Shown piece by piece: positions 53,015 to 63,700 of a stretch of 64,000 nucleotides of DNA. This stretch comes from Mycobacterium sp. NBC_00419 (GTDB taxonomy: Bacteria > Actinomycetota > Actinomycetes > Mycobacteriales > Mycobacteriaceae). The DNA is taken from assembly GCF_036023875.1 (NCBI RefSeq), contig NZ_CP107931.1, forward strand, positions 992,001 through 1,056,000, read 5' to 3'. Made by a program: the position numbers and the translations under genes. The first letter of the stretch is position 1. Every line of letters starts with the position of its first letter. The notes beneath the pieces are model-generated. The model was given only the letters and a program-made list of their open reading frames with translations, made no database searches and was not told the origin of the DNA.

Positions 53015-54391
53015 ATGGGTGATCTCGCGGCGCAGCTGTCGCACACCGTCGGCCGGTCGCACCTGCTCACCGGGGACGCGATCGCCGAGGACTACTGCCA
53101 CGACGAAGCGCTCAACCTCGCTCCGCAACGACCGGCCTTCGTTGCCAGACCCGCCACCGCCGAGGAGGTCGCCGACCTGCTGGCGGTGGCCACCGAGCAC
53201 CGGCTGCCGGTGACCGCCCGGGGGTCGGGCTGCGGACTGTCGGCGGCGGCCAGACCTGTCGCAGGCGGACTGGTGATCTCCTTCGAGCGGATGAACGCCG
53301 TCCTGGAGGTCGACGTCGACAACCACGTCGCGGTGGTCCAGCCCGGGGTGACGTTGACCGAGTTGGACGCCCGCACTGCCGACGTGGGCCTGAGCTACAC
53401 GGTCTATCCCGGCGAGCTGTCCTCCAGTGTGGGCGGCAACGTCGGCACCAACGCCGGCGGCATGCGCGCGGTCAAGTACGGCGTCACCCGTCACAACGTG
53501 CTGGGACTACAGGCCGTGCTGGCGACCGGGGAGATCATCCGCACCGGCGGCAAGATGTCGAAGATCTCCAGCGGATACGACCTGACGCAACTGATCATCG
53601 GCTCGGAAGGCACTCTGGCGCTGGTAACCGAGGTGACGGTGAAGCTGGTCCCCCGCCTGAAGCACGGCGCCACCGTACTGGCCCCGTTCGGCGATTTCGA
53701 CCAGGTGATGGCGGCGGTGCCGAAGATCATCTCCAGCGGCCTGGGCCCGAGCATCGTCGAATACATCGACCGCGCGGTGATGGCGGCGATCTCCGCCGCC
53801 GAGAACCTGGAACTGGGTATCCCCGAACACATCCGGCAGTCCTGCGAGGCATACCTGGTGGTCGCGCTGGAGAACAATCACAGCGACCGCCTCGACGAGG
53901 ACGCCGAGCAGCTGTGTCAGGCGCTGAGCGACTGGGGCGCATTAGACGCCTATGTGTTGCAAGGTAATTCGGCCAGACGATTGATCGAGGCACGGGAGAA
54001 CGTGTTCTGGACGGCTAAAGCGCTGGGCGCCGACGACATCGTCGACGTCGTGGTGCCACGCGGCTTGATGCCGGAGTTCCTGCGGAAGGCACGTGATCTC
54101 GCAGTTGCCTCAGGTGCGGCCATGAGCGGTTGCGGGCACGCCGGCGACGGCAATGTCCACGGCGTGCTGTTCTGCAAAGACCCCGAGGTGCGCCGCCGCG
54201 TGCTCACCGAAATCTTCGCGATGGGAATGGATCTTGGCGGTGCGATCTCCGGCGAGCACGGGATCGGCCGGGCCAAAGCGAGCTACTTCACCGAGCTGGA
54301 GGACCCGGCGAAGCTGGCGCTCCTGCGCCGTATCAAGGACAGTTTCGACCCGGCAGGCATCCTCAACCCGGGTGTGATGCTGCCGGCCTAG
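53015..54391 (+). CDS. FAD-binding oxidase, glycolate/D-lactate dehydrogenase type (GlcD-like)
   Basis: The 458-residue product starts MGDLAAQLSHTVGRSH. The PCMH-type FAD domain has PVTARGSGCGLSAAARPVAG, then YPGELSSSVGGNVGTNAGGM and GSEGTLALVTEVTVKLVPR. The C-terminal FAD-oxidase_C domain has GCGHAGDGNVHGVLF (metal/substrate His pair) and AISGEHGIGRAKASYF, with the ending DSFDPAGILNPGVMLP. The family oxidises 2-hydroxy acids such as glycolate or D-lactate. No iron-sulfur partner (GlcF) is present, as in single-subunit forms. It is probably functionally linked with the permease and BBE enzyme upstream. Confidence 0.88.
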   Translation: MGDLAAQLSHTVGRSHLLTGDAIAEDYCHDEALNLAPQRPAFVARPATAEEVADLLAVATEHRLPVTARGSGCGLSAAARPVAGGLVISFERMNAVLEVDVDNHVAVVQPGVTLTELDARTADVGLSYTVYPGELSSSVGGNVGTNAGGMRAVKYGVTRHNVLGLQAVLATGEIIRTGGKMSKISSGYDLTQLIIGSEGTLALVTEVTVKLVPRLKHGATVLAPFGDFDQVMAAVPKIISSGLGPSIVEYIDRAVMAAISAAENLELGIPEHIRQSCEAYLVVALENNHSDRLDEDAEQLCQALSDWGALDAYVLQGNSARRLIEARENVFWTAKALGADDIVDVVVPRGLMPEFLRKARDLAVASGAAMSGCGHAGDGNVHGVLFCKDPEVRRRVLTEIFAMGMDLGGAISGEHGIGRAKASYFTELEDPAKLALLRRIKDSFDPAGILNPGVMLPA

Positions 54392-54510
54392 CTCCAGCAG
54401 GTGGGGTCCAGCGCGGCGCACAATGCCTGCAGCGCCTCGGGGCGGATCCCGATGGACGACGTTCATGCCGCGCCGTTCGGAGCACCAGGCCCGCCTTGCG
54501 CAGCTGGCCC
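54388..54510 (-). pseudogene. ArsR-family regulator remnant (C-terminal, frameshifted)
   Basis: On the minus strand, three short pieces in different frames read QLRKAGLVL, ERRGMNVVHR and IRPEALQALCAALDP, ending TCWS and a stop. Together they reproduce the end of an ArsR/SmtB wHTH regulator, needing about a 2-nt loss and a 1-nt gain. The N-terminal two-thirds is missing. It abuts an arsC remnant of opposite orientation. Confidence 0.65.
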
Positions 54511-54725
54511 GCCGACCAGATCAATCCGGCCGCCGTCGCGGCGATGGCGGAGTTCGGTATCGGCATCACGGCCGCGGCGACACGTATCCCTACTTCCCCG
54601 GAGTTTCCTACCGGGACTGGAAGCTCGACGACTCGGCCGGGCACCCGGTCGAGGTGGTCCGGCGTATCCGCGACGACATCGCCGAGCGGATCAAGGCGCT
54701 CGTCGATGAACTGACGGGCCCCTGA
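54508..54725 (+). pseudogene. Arsenate reductase (ArsC, LMW-phosphatase type) remnant
   Basis: One frame from 54508 reads PADQINPAAVAAMAEFGIGI (the helix after the SAGS motif in thioredoxin-type ArsC). A second frame from 54576 reads DTYPYFPGVSYRDWKLDD, then HPVEVVRRIRDDIAERIKAL to a TGA at 54723-54725. The catalytic N-terminus (the Cys-x5-Arg loop) and the segment between the two pieces are deleted. It is clearly broken. Confidence 0.7.
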
Positions 54726-54948
54726 GGTCTCTCTGCGAGGTCGCTGGACGCTTCGGCGGCAGCCCTCCTGGGCGGCTGGTCGACCAGGATTTATTCGGAT
54801 TATTCGATAACCGACCGACTGCCGGAAAGTGACTATCCCCGCACTGGGCTGCACTGATACCCGCCGAGGTGTTATAGTCCGAGTTAGCTGTGTAACGCCG
54901 GGCAATGGTTCCGGGCCAGCAACCAGGGACGTAGTGAGGAATTTGCCA

Positions 54949-55101
54949 ATGGTCGCGGACGGTTCAGCCCGCCATCCTGAGCGCGATGTCGCCTCGCCGT
55001 CTCCTGCGCCCGTGCAGGTGCACAGCTGCAGCAGGCTGGGCCTGCAGGCCAACCCCCCGGGTTTTCGCCGTCCGTTCAGTAGCTGGCTGCGCCGCCGCTA
55101 A
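54949..55101 (+). CDS. Possible small Arg-rich protein
   Basis: The 50-residue frame starts MVADGSARHPERDVAS. AGTGAGGA lies 8 nt before the ATG, and a strong -10 (TATAGT, 54873-54878) lies about 70 nt upstream. The C-terminus is basic (PGFRRPFSSWLRRR) with a single Cys in VHSCSRLG. Its stop overlaps the convergent DUF3618 stop. It could be a real small protein or a regulatory leader; no family is recognised. Confidence 0.4.
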   Translation: MVADGSARHPERDVASPSPAPVQVHSCSRLGLQANPPGFRRPFSSWLRRR

Positions 55102-55325
55102 CCGTTCCGGATCCGGCGGACCACCAGGACGACGGTCACCACGCTGACGCCGGCCAGCGTCGCGGTCACCGCAGGTTTCTTCACAAAGCGCAGCAGGGCA
55201 GCCTTGACGTCATCGGCCAGGCGCTGGGGATTCGCGCGTTCAGCCAACGAATCGACCGTCAATGCCAGCCGATCGCGCGCCGCGTCGATATCGGCCTTGA
55301 TGACCTCGGGATCCCGGTCCACCAC
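55098..55325 (-). CDS. DUF3618 small membrane protein (Rv2520c-like)
   Basis: The 75-residue product reads MVDRDPEVIKADIDAARDRL, then ALTVDSLAERANPQRLADD, the DUF3618 signature, and ends in a single hydrophobic helix (PAVTATLAGVSVVTVVLVV) and basic RRIRNG. It has a cytoplasmic N-terminus and a C-terminal anchor. Function is unknown; it is conserved next to bcp in mycobacteria. Confidence 0.88.
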   Translation of the reverse strand: MVDRDPEVIKADIDAARDRLALTVDSLAERANPQRLADDVKAALLRFVKKPAVTATLAGVSVVTVVLVVRRIRNG

Positions 55326-55418
55326 TTCCGTCCTCCAAACTGCCGCTCTGCCGAACTACCCTAGAGCAGCCCCGGCTAACCGGGCGCATCGGCAACGGTT
55401 TTGGAGAAAGGACGCGAC

Positions 55419-55892
55419 GTGACCGACACAGCACGCCTGGAGGTTGGCGACACAGCACCGGCGTTCAGCCTGCTCGACGCCGACGGCAAGACCGTCAAGC
55501 TCTCCGACTTCAAAGGCCGCAAGGTGATCGTGTACTTCTACCCGGCCGCGATGACACCGGGCTGCACCAAGCAGGCCTGTGACTTCCGCGACAGCCTTGC
55601 CGAGCTGAACGGGGCCGGCATCGACGTCATCGGTATCTCCCCCGACAAGCCCGAGAAGTTGGCCAAGTTCCGCGACCGCGACGAGCTGTCCTTCCCGCTG
55701 CTGAGCGACCCGGACAAGACGGTGCTCGGCGCGTGGGGTGCCTTCGGCGAGAAGAAGTTGTACGGCAAGACCGTTCAGGGCGTCATTCGCTCGACGTTCG
55801 TCGTCGACGAGAAGGGCAAGATCGAGGTGGCCCAGTACAACGTGAAGGCCACCGGACACGTGGCCAAGCTGCGTCGCGACATCGAGGTCTAG
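55419..55892 (+). CDS. bcp: Thioredoxin-dependent peroxiredoxin Bcp/PrxQ
   Basis: The 157-residue product starts at GTG ((M)[18 protein letters not shown]) with AAAGGA 6 nt upstream. The peroxidatic and resolving cysteines appear in [16 protein letters not shown], five residues apart, as in atypical 2-Cys PrxQ. The conserved Arg is in [13 protein letters not shown]. It reduces hydrogen peroxide and organic hydroperoxides in the cytoplasm. It is the counterpart of Rv2521 and its stop overlaps that of the convergent peptidase. Confidence 0.93.
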   Translation: MTDTARLEVGDTAPAFSLLDADGKTVKLSDFKGRKVIVYFYPAAMTPGCTKQACDFRDSLAELNGAGIDVIGISPDKPEKLAKFRDRDELSFPLLSDPDKTVLGAWGAFGEKKLYGKTVQGVIRSTFVVDEKGKIEVAQYNVKATGHVAKLRRDIEV

Positions 55893-57217
55893 TTCCCCAG
55901 CTTGTCCAGGAGCAATGCCTCGGTGGTGGCCGCACGCTCGAGAACGCCCAGGTGCAGGCTCTCGTTGACGCTGTGCGCCTGCGTGCCGGGATCTTCGACG
56001 CCGGTCACCAGGATGGTCGCGTTCGGGAAGGCAGCGGCGAACTCGGCGATGAACGGGATCGACCCACCCATCCCCATGTCGACGACGTCGGTGCCCCAGG
56101 CCTGCGCGAAGGCGGCGCGGGCGGCGTCGTACACCGGGCCGGTGGCGTCGATGACGTAGGGCTGACCGACGTCACCCGGGGTGACGGTGACCCGGGCGCC
56201 CCAGGGTGCGTGCTGTTCGAGGTGACGGCGCAGCGCGTCGAGGTGAGCGGCAGCGTCACCGCCCGGGGCCACGCGCATGCTGACTTTGGCGGCAGCACGT
56301 GGGATCAACGTGTTGGACGCCTTGGCGATCGGCGTGGTGTCGATGCCGATCACCGTGATCGCCGGCTTGGCCCACATCCGCTGTGCGACTGTGCCGGAGC
56401 CGATTTCGGTGACACCGTCGAGCAGGCCGGACTCGGTGCGCACCCACTGCGGGCCGCGGTCGACGTCGGCGGCGCTGCCCTCGTGTAGGCCGGCGACCGC
56501 GACATTGCCGTCGGCGTCGTGCAGGCTGGCCAGCAGGCGCACCAGAACGCTGAGGGCATCGGGCACCACACCGCCCCACAGCCCGGAGTGCAGGCCGTGA
56601 TCGAGGGTGGCCACTTCCACCACGCAGTCGGCCAGACCGCGCAGGGACACCGTCAGCGCCGGGATGTCCGGTGTCCAGTTGTCGGAATCGGCGATCACGA
56701 TGACGTCGGCGGCCAGCTTGTCCTTGTGTGCGGCCAGCAGCGCGCCCAGCGACGGGGACCCAGACTCCTCTTCACCTTCGACGAACACGGTGACGCCGAC
56801 CGGCGGCTTGCCGCCGTGCGCGCGGAAGGCCGCCAGGTGGGTGGCGATACCCGCTTTGTCGTCGGCGCTGCCGCGGCCGTAGAGCCGCCCGTCGCGCTCG
56901 ACCGGCTCGAAGGGGGCCGAATGCCATTGGGCGGCATCACCTTCGGGCTGCACGTCGTGGTGGGCGTACAGCAGCACGGTGGGGGCACCTTGGGGCGCCG
57001 GATGGTGGGCGATCACCGCGGGGGCACCGCCCTCGCTGACGATCTCGACCTTGTCGAAGCCGGCCGCGCTCAGCAGGTCGGCCACCGCCCGCGCGCTGCG
57101 GTGCACCTCGTCGCGGCGGGCTGGATCGGCCCACACCGACTGGATGCGGACCAGATCTTCGAGGTCGGCCCGCACCGAGGGCAGCACGGCCTGTACGCGT
57201 TCGACGAGATCACTCAT
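55889..57217 (-). CDS. M20/M25/M40 family metallo-dipeptidase (Rv2522c-like)
   Basis: The 442-residue product carries the zinc and catalytic residues of the family: [14 protein letters not shown] (His and Asp), [14 protein letters not shown] (bridging Asp), [13 protein letters not shown] (catalytic Glu pair), VIADSDN (Asp) and the C-terminal [13 protein letters not shown] (His). The dimerisation lid lies at about residues 205-330. Probably a cytoplasmic dipeptidase or deacylase. It starts right before an inverted repeat that separates it from acpS. Confidence 0.9.
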   Translation of the reverse strand: MSDLVERVQAVLPSVRADLEDLVRIQSVWADPARRDEVHRSARAVADLLSAAGFDKVEIVSEGGAPAVIAHHPAPQGAPTVLLYAHHDVQPEGDAAQWHSAPFEPVERDGRLYGRGSADDKAGIATHLAAFRAHGGKPPVGVTVFVEGEEESGSPSLGALLAAHKDKLAADVIVIADSDNWTPDIPALTVSLRGLADCVVEVATLDHGLHSGLWGGVVPDALSVLVRLLASLHDADGNVAVAGLHEGSAADVDRGPQWVRTESGLLDGVTEIGSGTVAQRMWAKPAITVIGIDTTPIAKASNTLIPRAAAKVSMRVAPGGDAAAHLDALRRHLEQHAPWGARVTVTPGDVGQPYVIDATGPVYDAARAAFAQAWGTDVVDMGMGGSIPFIAEFAAAFPNATILVTGVEDPGTQAHSVNESLHLGVLERAATTEALLLDKLGN

Positions 57218-57266
57218 GGGCCAACCCTATCGAGGAGAGCAGCTGCTGCTCTGGCTCGGCGTGCAT

Positions 57267-57323
57267 CGATTCTGCGGTGAGAGCGCTAAGTCCTCACGGG
57301 AGGACACTCTCACCGCAGAATCG
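57267..57323. repeat. Long imperfect hairpin (17-bp + 6-bp stem) between M20 peptidase and acpS
   Basis: Outer arms 57267-57283 and 57307-57323 are perfect complements (CGATTCTGCGGTGAGAG). An inner GTCCTC / GAGGAC stem at 57290-57295/57300-57305 closes on an ACGG loop. There is no T-run on either strand. It looks like a REP-like or processing hairpin and lies in the only gap of the fas-acpS-peptidase run. Confidence 0.65.
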
Positions 57324-57335
57324 TCGCGCAGAAAA

Positions 57336-57728
57336 TTACAGCGTCTCCAGGATGGCCACCGCGGCGGCGGTGTCACCCTCATGGGTCAGCGAGACGTGGA
57401 TGGTGACCTCGGCCAGGTGCTCGGCGATCGCACCCGTCAACCGCACCTTGGGCCGGCCCCACATGTCGGTGATGACCTCGATGTCGCGGTGGATGCCCTC
57501 CGGCAGCACCGGACGCTGCGCGAACCGGGACCCCGACCACGCCTTGATCACCGCCTCTTTGGCGGCCCACCGAGCGGCGAGATGCCGCGCCGCGACCGAA
57601 CTCTTGTCGGCCGCGTCGCGGCGCTCACCAGGGGTGAACGTCTCGGCGAACACCGTGCCGGGCTGGTCGACCTGCTCGGCGAATTGCGGGATGGACACCA
57701 CATCGATACCCACGCCGACTATCGCCAC
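57336..57728 (-). CDS. acpS: Holo-[acyl-carrier-protein] synthase
   Basis: The 130-residue product begins MAIVGVGIDVVSIPQF (Asp9 for magnesium) and has the second signature RWAAKEAVIKAWSG (Glu, Lys). It transfers 4'-phosphopantetheine from CoA to ACP domains. It lies 11 bp after fas in the same direction, consistent with actinobacterial Fas I lacking its own transferase domain and being activated by AcpS. M. tuberculosis counterpart: Rv2523c. Confidence 0.95.
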   Translation of the reverse strand: MAIVGVGIDVVSIPQFAEQVDQPGTVFAETFTPGERRDAADKSSVAARHLAARWAAKEAVIKAWSGSRFAQRPVLPEGIHRDIEVITDMWGRPKVRLTGAIAEHLAEVTIHVSLTHEGDTAAAVAILETL

Positions 57729-57739
57729 GCCGACAGACC

Positions 57740-60700
57740 CTACCGCACGTAAATATCGTTATCGCCGAGGCGCGAGGCCGGGTCGAGCAGCATCGCGGCC
57801 TCTTGGCGCTTCTCCGGCAGATCGTGATCGAACCGGCGATCCGCGGGCTTCTCGTACATCGGGCGGCCACCGGCGATGGCCGATGCCAGCCGCCGTTGTC
57901 CGGCCAGCACACGCTGCTGGGCCCGCTCGAGGTAGTCCGCCCGATCCTGCGCACTGAGCGAGGCCAGGAACGCCTGCGGGTGCACGAGCGCGATCAGACC
58001 CGACACGTGGCCGAAGCCCAGGCTGGTGACCAGGCCCGCCTTCAGCGGGAACTTGTCGCCCAGCCGTAGGGCTTCGCGGGCCCACACGAAGTGACCCGAG
58101 GTGGCCAGCTCGTCGTCGACACAGTCCAGGCTGCGGTTGGGCGGGATGACGCCCTCACGCAACACCTGGATCAGGCCCATCATCTGGAAGACCGCGGCAC
58201 CGCCCTTGGCGTGGCCGGTCAGCGTCTTCTGCGACACGATGAACAGCGGCGCACCCGGCGAGCGGCCCATCGAGTCGGCCAGCCGCTCGTGCAGCTCGGT
58301 CTCGTTGGGATCGTTGGCCAGCGTCGAGGTGTCGTGCTTGGAGATCACCCCGATGTCGTCGGCTCCGACGCCCAGCTTGGCGAGCGAGCGGGCCAGCACC
58401 GAATCCTTGCCGCCGCGGCCGGCACCCAGCGCGCCGAGCCCCGGAGCCGGGATCGAGGTGTGCACGCCGTCGCCGAAGCTCTGCGCGTAACCGACCACGG
58501 CCAGCACCGGCAGGCCCATCTTCACCGCCAGGTCACCGCGAGCCAGCAGGATGGTGCCACCACCCTGAGCCTCCAGGAAGCCGAGCCGACGCCGGTCGTT
58601 GGCGCGCGAGATCTTGGCGTCGCTGATGCCCTTGGCGCGCATCATCTCGGTGTCAGCGGTGGCCGCCATGTCACCGAAGCCGGTGATGGCATCGGAGGTC
58701 ATGTCGTCGAAGCCGCCGGCCACCACCAGTTCGGCCTTGCCGAGCCGGATCTTGTCGACGCCTTCCTCGACCGACACCGCCGCGGTGGCGCACGCACCGA
58801 CCGGGTGGACCATCGCGCCGTAGCCGCCGACGTAGGACTGCATCACATGGGCGGCAACAACATTCGGCAGAACCTCCTGCAGGATGTCGTTCGGCTTGGC
58901 GGTGCCCAGCAGGTTGCCGTGGAACATGGTCTGCATGCTGGTCAGGCCGCCGATACCGGTGCCCTGGGTGCTGGCCACCAGGCTGGGGTGCACCCAGCGC
59001 ATCAGTTCGGTCGGGGTGAAGCCCGAGGACAGGAACGCATCGACCGTGGCCACCATGTTCCACAGCGCCACCCGGTCAGCCGAGCTGACCATGTCGGCGC
59101 CGATGCCCCAGACCGTCGGGTCGAACCCGGTGGGAATCTGACCACCGACAGTGCGGGACAGCTTCGCCTTGCGGGGAACCCGAATCTCGGTGCCCGCCTT
59201 GCGGATCACCTGCCAGTCACCGGAATCCGGGACCGGACGCACCACCGTGCGCTCGGGGTCGGCCTGCTCGAAGGCTCGCGCCTCGGTCTCGTTGGCCACC
59301 ACGAAGCTGAAGTCCTTGTCCAGGAAGACACTGACCAGCAGCGGCGGGGAATGGTCGGCTCCGATTGCGCCGTCTTCGACGAATTCGCGGATACCGCAAC
59401 GCTCGACGACGGTGTCGTGGTAGCGCTCGACCAGTTCGGCCTCGTCGACCAGGTCACCGGAGGCGACGTCGTACCACCCCGGCTTGGGGTCGTCCTCCCA
59501 CTTGATCAGCCCGGTGGTCCAGGCCAGTTCGAGGACACCGGCGGCCGACAGTTCGTTGTCGACCTCCATCTCGAAGCGGGTACGCGACGAGCCGTACGGG
59601 CCGAGTTCGGCACCGCCGACGATGACCACGAGATCGGCCGGGTCGACGTCGATATCGGCCCACTGTGGCGGGGTGCTCGCCTTCAGGCCGCGCGGCGGCG
59701 ACGGCAGGGCGGCGATGGTGCCGGCCGCCGGTTCGTCATCGGAGTTGGCCGCCTCGGCGGTCATCTCCTCGCGGGCCTTGGCAGCCAGCTCGGCCATGTC
59801 CAGCTGAACATCGCCGAGGCCACCGGTCAGGTCGACCTTCAGCGGCGCGTTGGCCGCGGCGACCTTGGAGTCCACCGTGCACAGATCGAGCAGCATCGCG
59901 GCCATCTCGGCGGTGGTGTAGGTGGTCACCCCGGCTTCCTCGACCGCATCGACGATGGCGTCGTTGTGGCCCATCAGGCCGGTGCCCTTGGTCCAGCCGA
60001 TCAGCGCGTGAGCGAAGCTGACCCGCTGCGCCCACGACGATTCGGCGTTCCACCGGTTGACCACCGCGTCCAGCGCGGACTTGGACTCGCCGTAGGCGCC
60101 GTCCCCGCCGAACATGCCGCGGTTCGGCGAACCGGGCAGCACGACGTGCAGGCGCGAGGCGATGTCACGCTCGGCACCGATGGACGACAGCCCGCCGATG
60201 AGCCGCTCGACGGCCCACAGCAGAACCTTCATCTCCATCTCCGAGCGCGAGCCGGCCTCGGACATGTCCCCGGCCACCCGCGGTGCGGCGAACGGGAACA
60301 GCAGTGTCGGAGTCTGCGCGTCCTTGAGGTGAATCGACTGCGGCCCAAGGCTTTCGGTCTGCTCACTGCCGACCCACGACACCAAGGCATCGATGTCGGC
60401 GTAGGACGCCATGTTGGCGGGCACGATCCACAGCGCCGCGCCGTAGCGGGCGTGGTCGCGATAGAGATTCTTGTAGAAGTCCAGCCGGTCGTCGTCGAGC
60501 TTGGACGTGGTGGCCACCACCGTGGCCCCACCGTCGAGCAGCTGCGCGACCACCGACGCGGCGATCGATCCCTTGGAGGCACCGGTGACCACGGCGATCT
60601 CGTCGCTGTAGCGGCCCTTGTCAGGGCTCTCCGCGCCGGCGGCGATACGCCCGAACAGCGAGGCGTGGATGGTCCGCCCGGCAGCCAGGGACCTGCCCTG

Positions 60701-63700
60701 CCACCAGCTGGCCTGGGTCGCGACCACATGGCCGGCACCCTCGAACCGCTCGGAGAGCTGCGCCCAGTCGGCGTCGATATCACCCTCGTCGGCCAGCCAC
60801 AGCTTGACCAGATCCTCACGCGCACTGGCCCAGCGGTCGTCGAGCAGCACTGCCTTCTTGCCGTCGAACGCCGGGGCAACCAGGCGGGGCCAGTCCGAGC
60901 CGAGCTCGGTGGTCACCAGGTCGATCAGTTCGGCGTCGGTGCTCGCAGACGGCACCGTGACCGGGGTGTCCAGGCCGAGCTGACCGAGCACCATGCGGGC
61001 CGCCGAGGCCAGCACACCGTCTCTGCCGGTGACCTTTTCGGCGAACTCGCCGAGCGCGGCCGAGTCGACCACACCGCCGGCGGCACCGCCTGCCGAGGGC
61101 AGCGACACGGCAACACCCTTACGCGCGGCCACTGCGGTGACCGCGGCGTCGATGGCCTTGTCGACGGCACCGGCGTCGGCCAGTGCACCTTCGTGCAGGC
61201 CGCCGAGCGCGCCGCCGCGCACGCTGCTGCCCTCACGGGTGCCCAGGGCGAGTTCGACGGTGACGTGCTTGGCCCAGCCGTCGCCGAGTTCCCAGGTCTT
61301 CTTGACCCGTTCGGCGATGGCCGCCGGCCGCTTGCCGGACGGGCCGAGCACGGTGCGCAGCTGATCGTTGATGGCGTCGGAGAGCACCGGGCCGAACGGC
61401 TTGTAGGTGCGGGCCAGCTTGGTGACCTGACCCTTGAGCGACGACAGGTCCGCCTCGGCGGCACCGTCGATCGCGCCGAGGTTCAGCTCGGAGCCGAGGT
61501 CGACCAGCAGCTGGTTACGCCGCGAGGACGCACCGTCGGTGATCGACTCGATGGAGTCCAGCGGCTCGATCTGGTCGATGCGCATCTTGGCGCTCAAGGC
61601 GATCAGCGCCAGCGTGGCATCGCCGGCGTCGAAGCCGATGTCATCGGGACGGGGTCCACCCGACGGCGCGGCGGCGGGCGCCGCCGCGGCGGGTGCCGCC
61701 GCAGCGGGTGCGGCATCGGCGACCGGCGCCTCGGTGACGGGTTCGTCCTCCGGCTCCGGATCGGTGTCGGTGGCGAACAGCACCTGCGCGTCGCGCTCGG
61801 TGTTGAGCACCTCGACTGTGCTGTGGGCGAATTCGGGCAACTTCAGGGTGTTGCTCGCCAGGCCCGCGACGGTCGGGGCCGACTTCACGCCGACCTCGAC
61901 GAACCGTTCCACGCCCAGACCGCCCGCGGCCTCCTCGATGAAGAGCAGGTCCTGGGTCTCGATCCAGCGCACCGGGCTGGCGAACTGCCAGGCCAGCAAT
62001 TCGGTGACGATCTTGCGGCACAGTTCGCGCGGCTTCTCGTTGCGCCAGGTGTCGTAGTCGGCGAGCACCTCGTCGAGTGGTTCGGCGGGCACCAGGTCGC
62101 GAATCTCCTGGACGAAGTCGCGGTCCAGGGTGAACGGCCGCGGCACCAGGTTCGGGATGTAGCGCCCGATCAGCAGATTCGGATCGACGTCGCGCGGCAT
62201 GACCCGCTCCAGCGAGCGACGGAAGTCGTCGACGCCGACGCGCAGCACGCTGGAGTGGAACGGCACGTCGATACCGGGCACCAGGATGAACGAACGCTTG
62301 CCGCCGGTGATCTCGCGGCGCCGCTCGACCTCTTCCTCGAGCGCTTCCAGACCCCGGACCGTGCCGGCGATCGCGTACTGCGAGCCGCGCAGGTTGAAGT
62401 TGACGATCTGCAGGAATTCGCCTGTGCGCTCGGCGATCTCGGCAACGAAGTCGTTGACGAGTGCGTCGTCGAGGTCGATCTGCGACGGCCGGATGGCGGC
62501 AAGCCGGTAGTCCGAGCGGCCCATCTCGTCACGCGGCACGATGTCGTGCATCTTGCTGCCGCGGTGGAACACCACCTCCAGCAGCGCCTCGAGCGGGTAG
62601 ACCCCCGACACACACGCCAGTGCGGTGTACTCGCCGACGGAGTGACCGCAGGCGATCGCACCCTCGACGAAGGCACCCTGCTCACGCATCTCGGCGACCT
62701 GCGCGGCGGCGACGGTGGCCATCGCGACCTGGGTGAACTGCGTCAGGTAGAGCACACCCTCGGGATGCTGGTAGTGCACACCGGAGGCGATCAGGCTGGT
62801 CGGGTTGTCGCGCACCACGTGCAGCACCGAGAAGCCCAGCGTCTCGCGGGTGAACTTGTCGGCGCTGTCCCACACCTTGCGCGCGGCCTTGGACTTGGCA
62901 CGGACATCCATGCCCATGCCCTTGTACTGAATGCCCTGGCCGGGGAAGGCGTAGACCGTCTTCGGTGCGGCCAACCGAGCGGTGGCGCTCATGACGAGAT
63001 CAGTACCGACCTTGGCGGTGACCTCCAAAACCTCTGCACCCAAGTCGATTCCGACGCGATCGACACGGAAGTCGATGTCATCGCCCGGCTTGACCATGCC
63101 CAGGAAGCGGGCGGTCCAGCCGATCAGCTTGGCCGGCGGGACCGGCTTGCCGTCGGTGGCGGTGACGACGTGCTGAGCCGCAGCCGAGAGCCACATGCCG
63201 TGCACGATCGGAGATTCCAGTCCGGCCAGCAGGGCGGCAGCCTGGTCGGTGTGGATCGGGTTGTGATCGCCGGAGACGACCGCGAACGGACGCATGTCGA
63301 CCGGTGCCGGGATGGCGACGTCGCGGCGACGGCGTCGCGGGGTGTCGGTGGCGTTCTCCGACACCGCTCCCCCGGCCCGAACCGGGTCGGTCAGCTCGAC
63401 CGGACCGGTGCGCCCGCGGATCGCGAAGCGTTCCTCCAGGACGGCCAGGATGAGTCCGTTGGCGTCGGTGACGTTGACGGTGACCGGGACGACCCGGCCG
63501 ACCTCGGTGTCGGTGGCCACCGAAGCGGTTGCGGTGACCGTCAATTGGGTCTTGTCCTTGGGCAGCGGCTTGAGCAGCTGCGCGGCATGGTCGAGGTGCA
63601 CCAGGCTCAGCAGGCCCTCGACGACCGGGAAGCCGGTGTCGGTGGCCGCGCCGCCGATCGCGGCGAACACCGCGGGCCAGCAGCGCCCGACGAGTGCGTC

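Noticed and set aside
54130..54714. 194-aa plus-strand frame crossing the FAD-oxidase end
   Set aside because: The first part is an out-of-frame shadow of the oxidase and the rest is one frame of the arsC remnant; not a single gene.
54829..54948. Longer version of the small ORF starting at 54829
   Set aside because: This extension spans the likely -10 element at 54873 and has no ribosome site.
55733..57280. Plus-strand frames of about 250 aa
   Set aside because: They overlap bcp and the M20 peptidase antisense, with no family features; high-GC third-position shadows.
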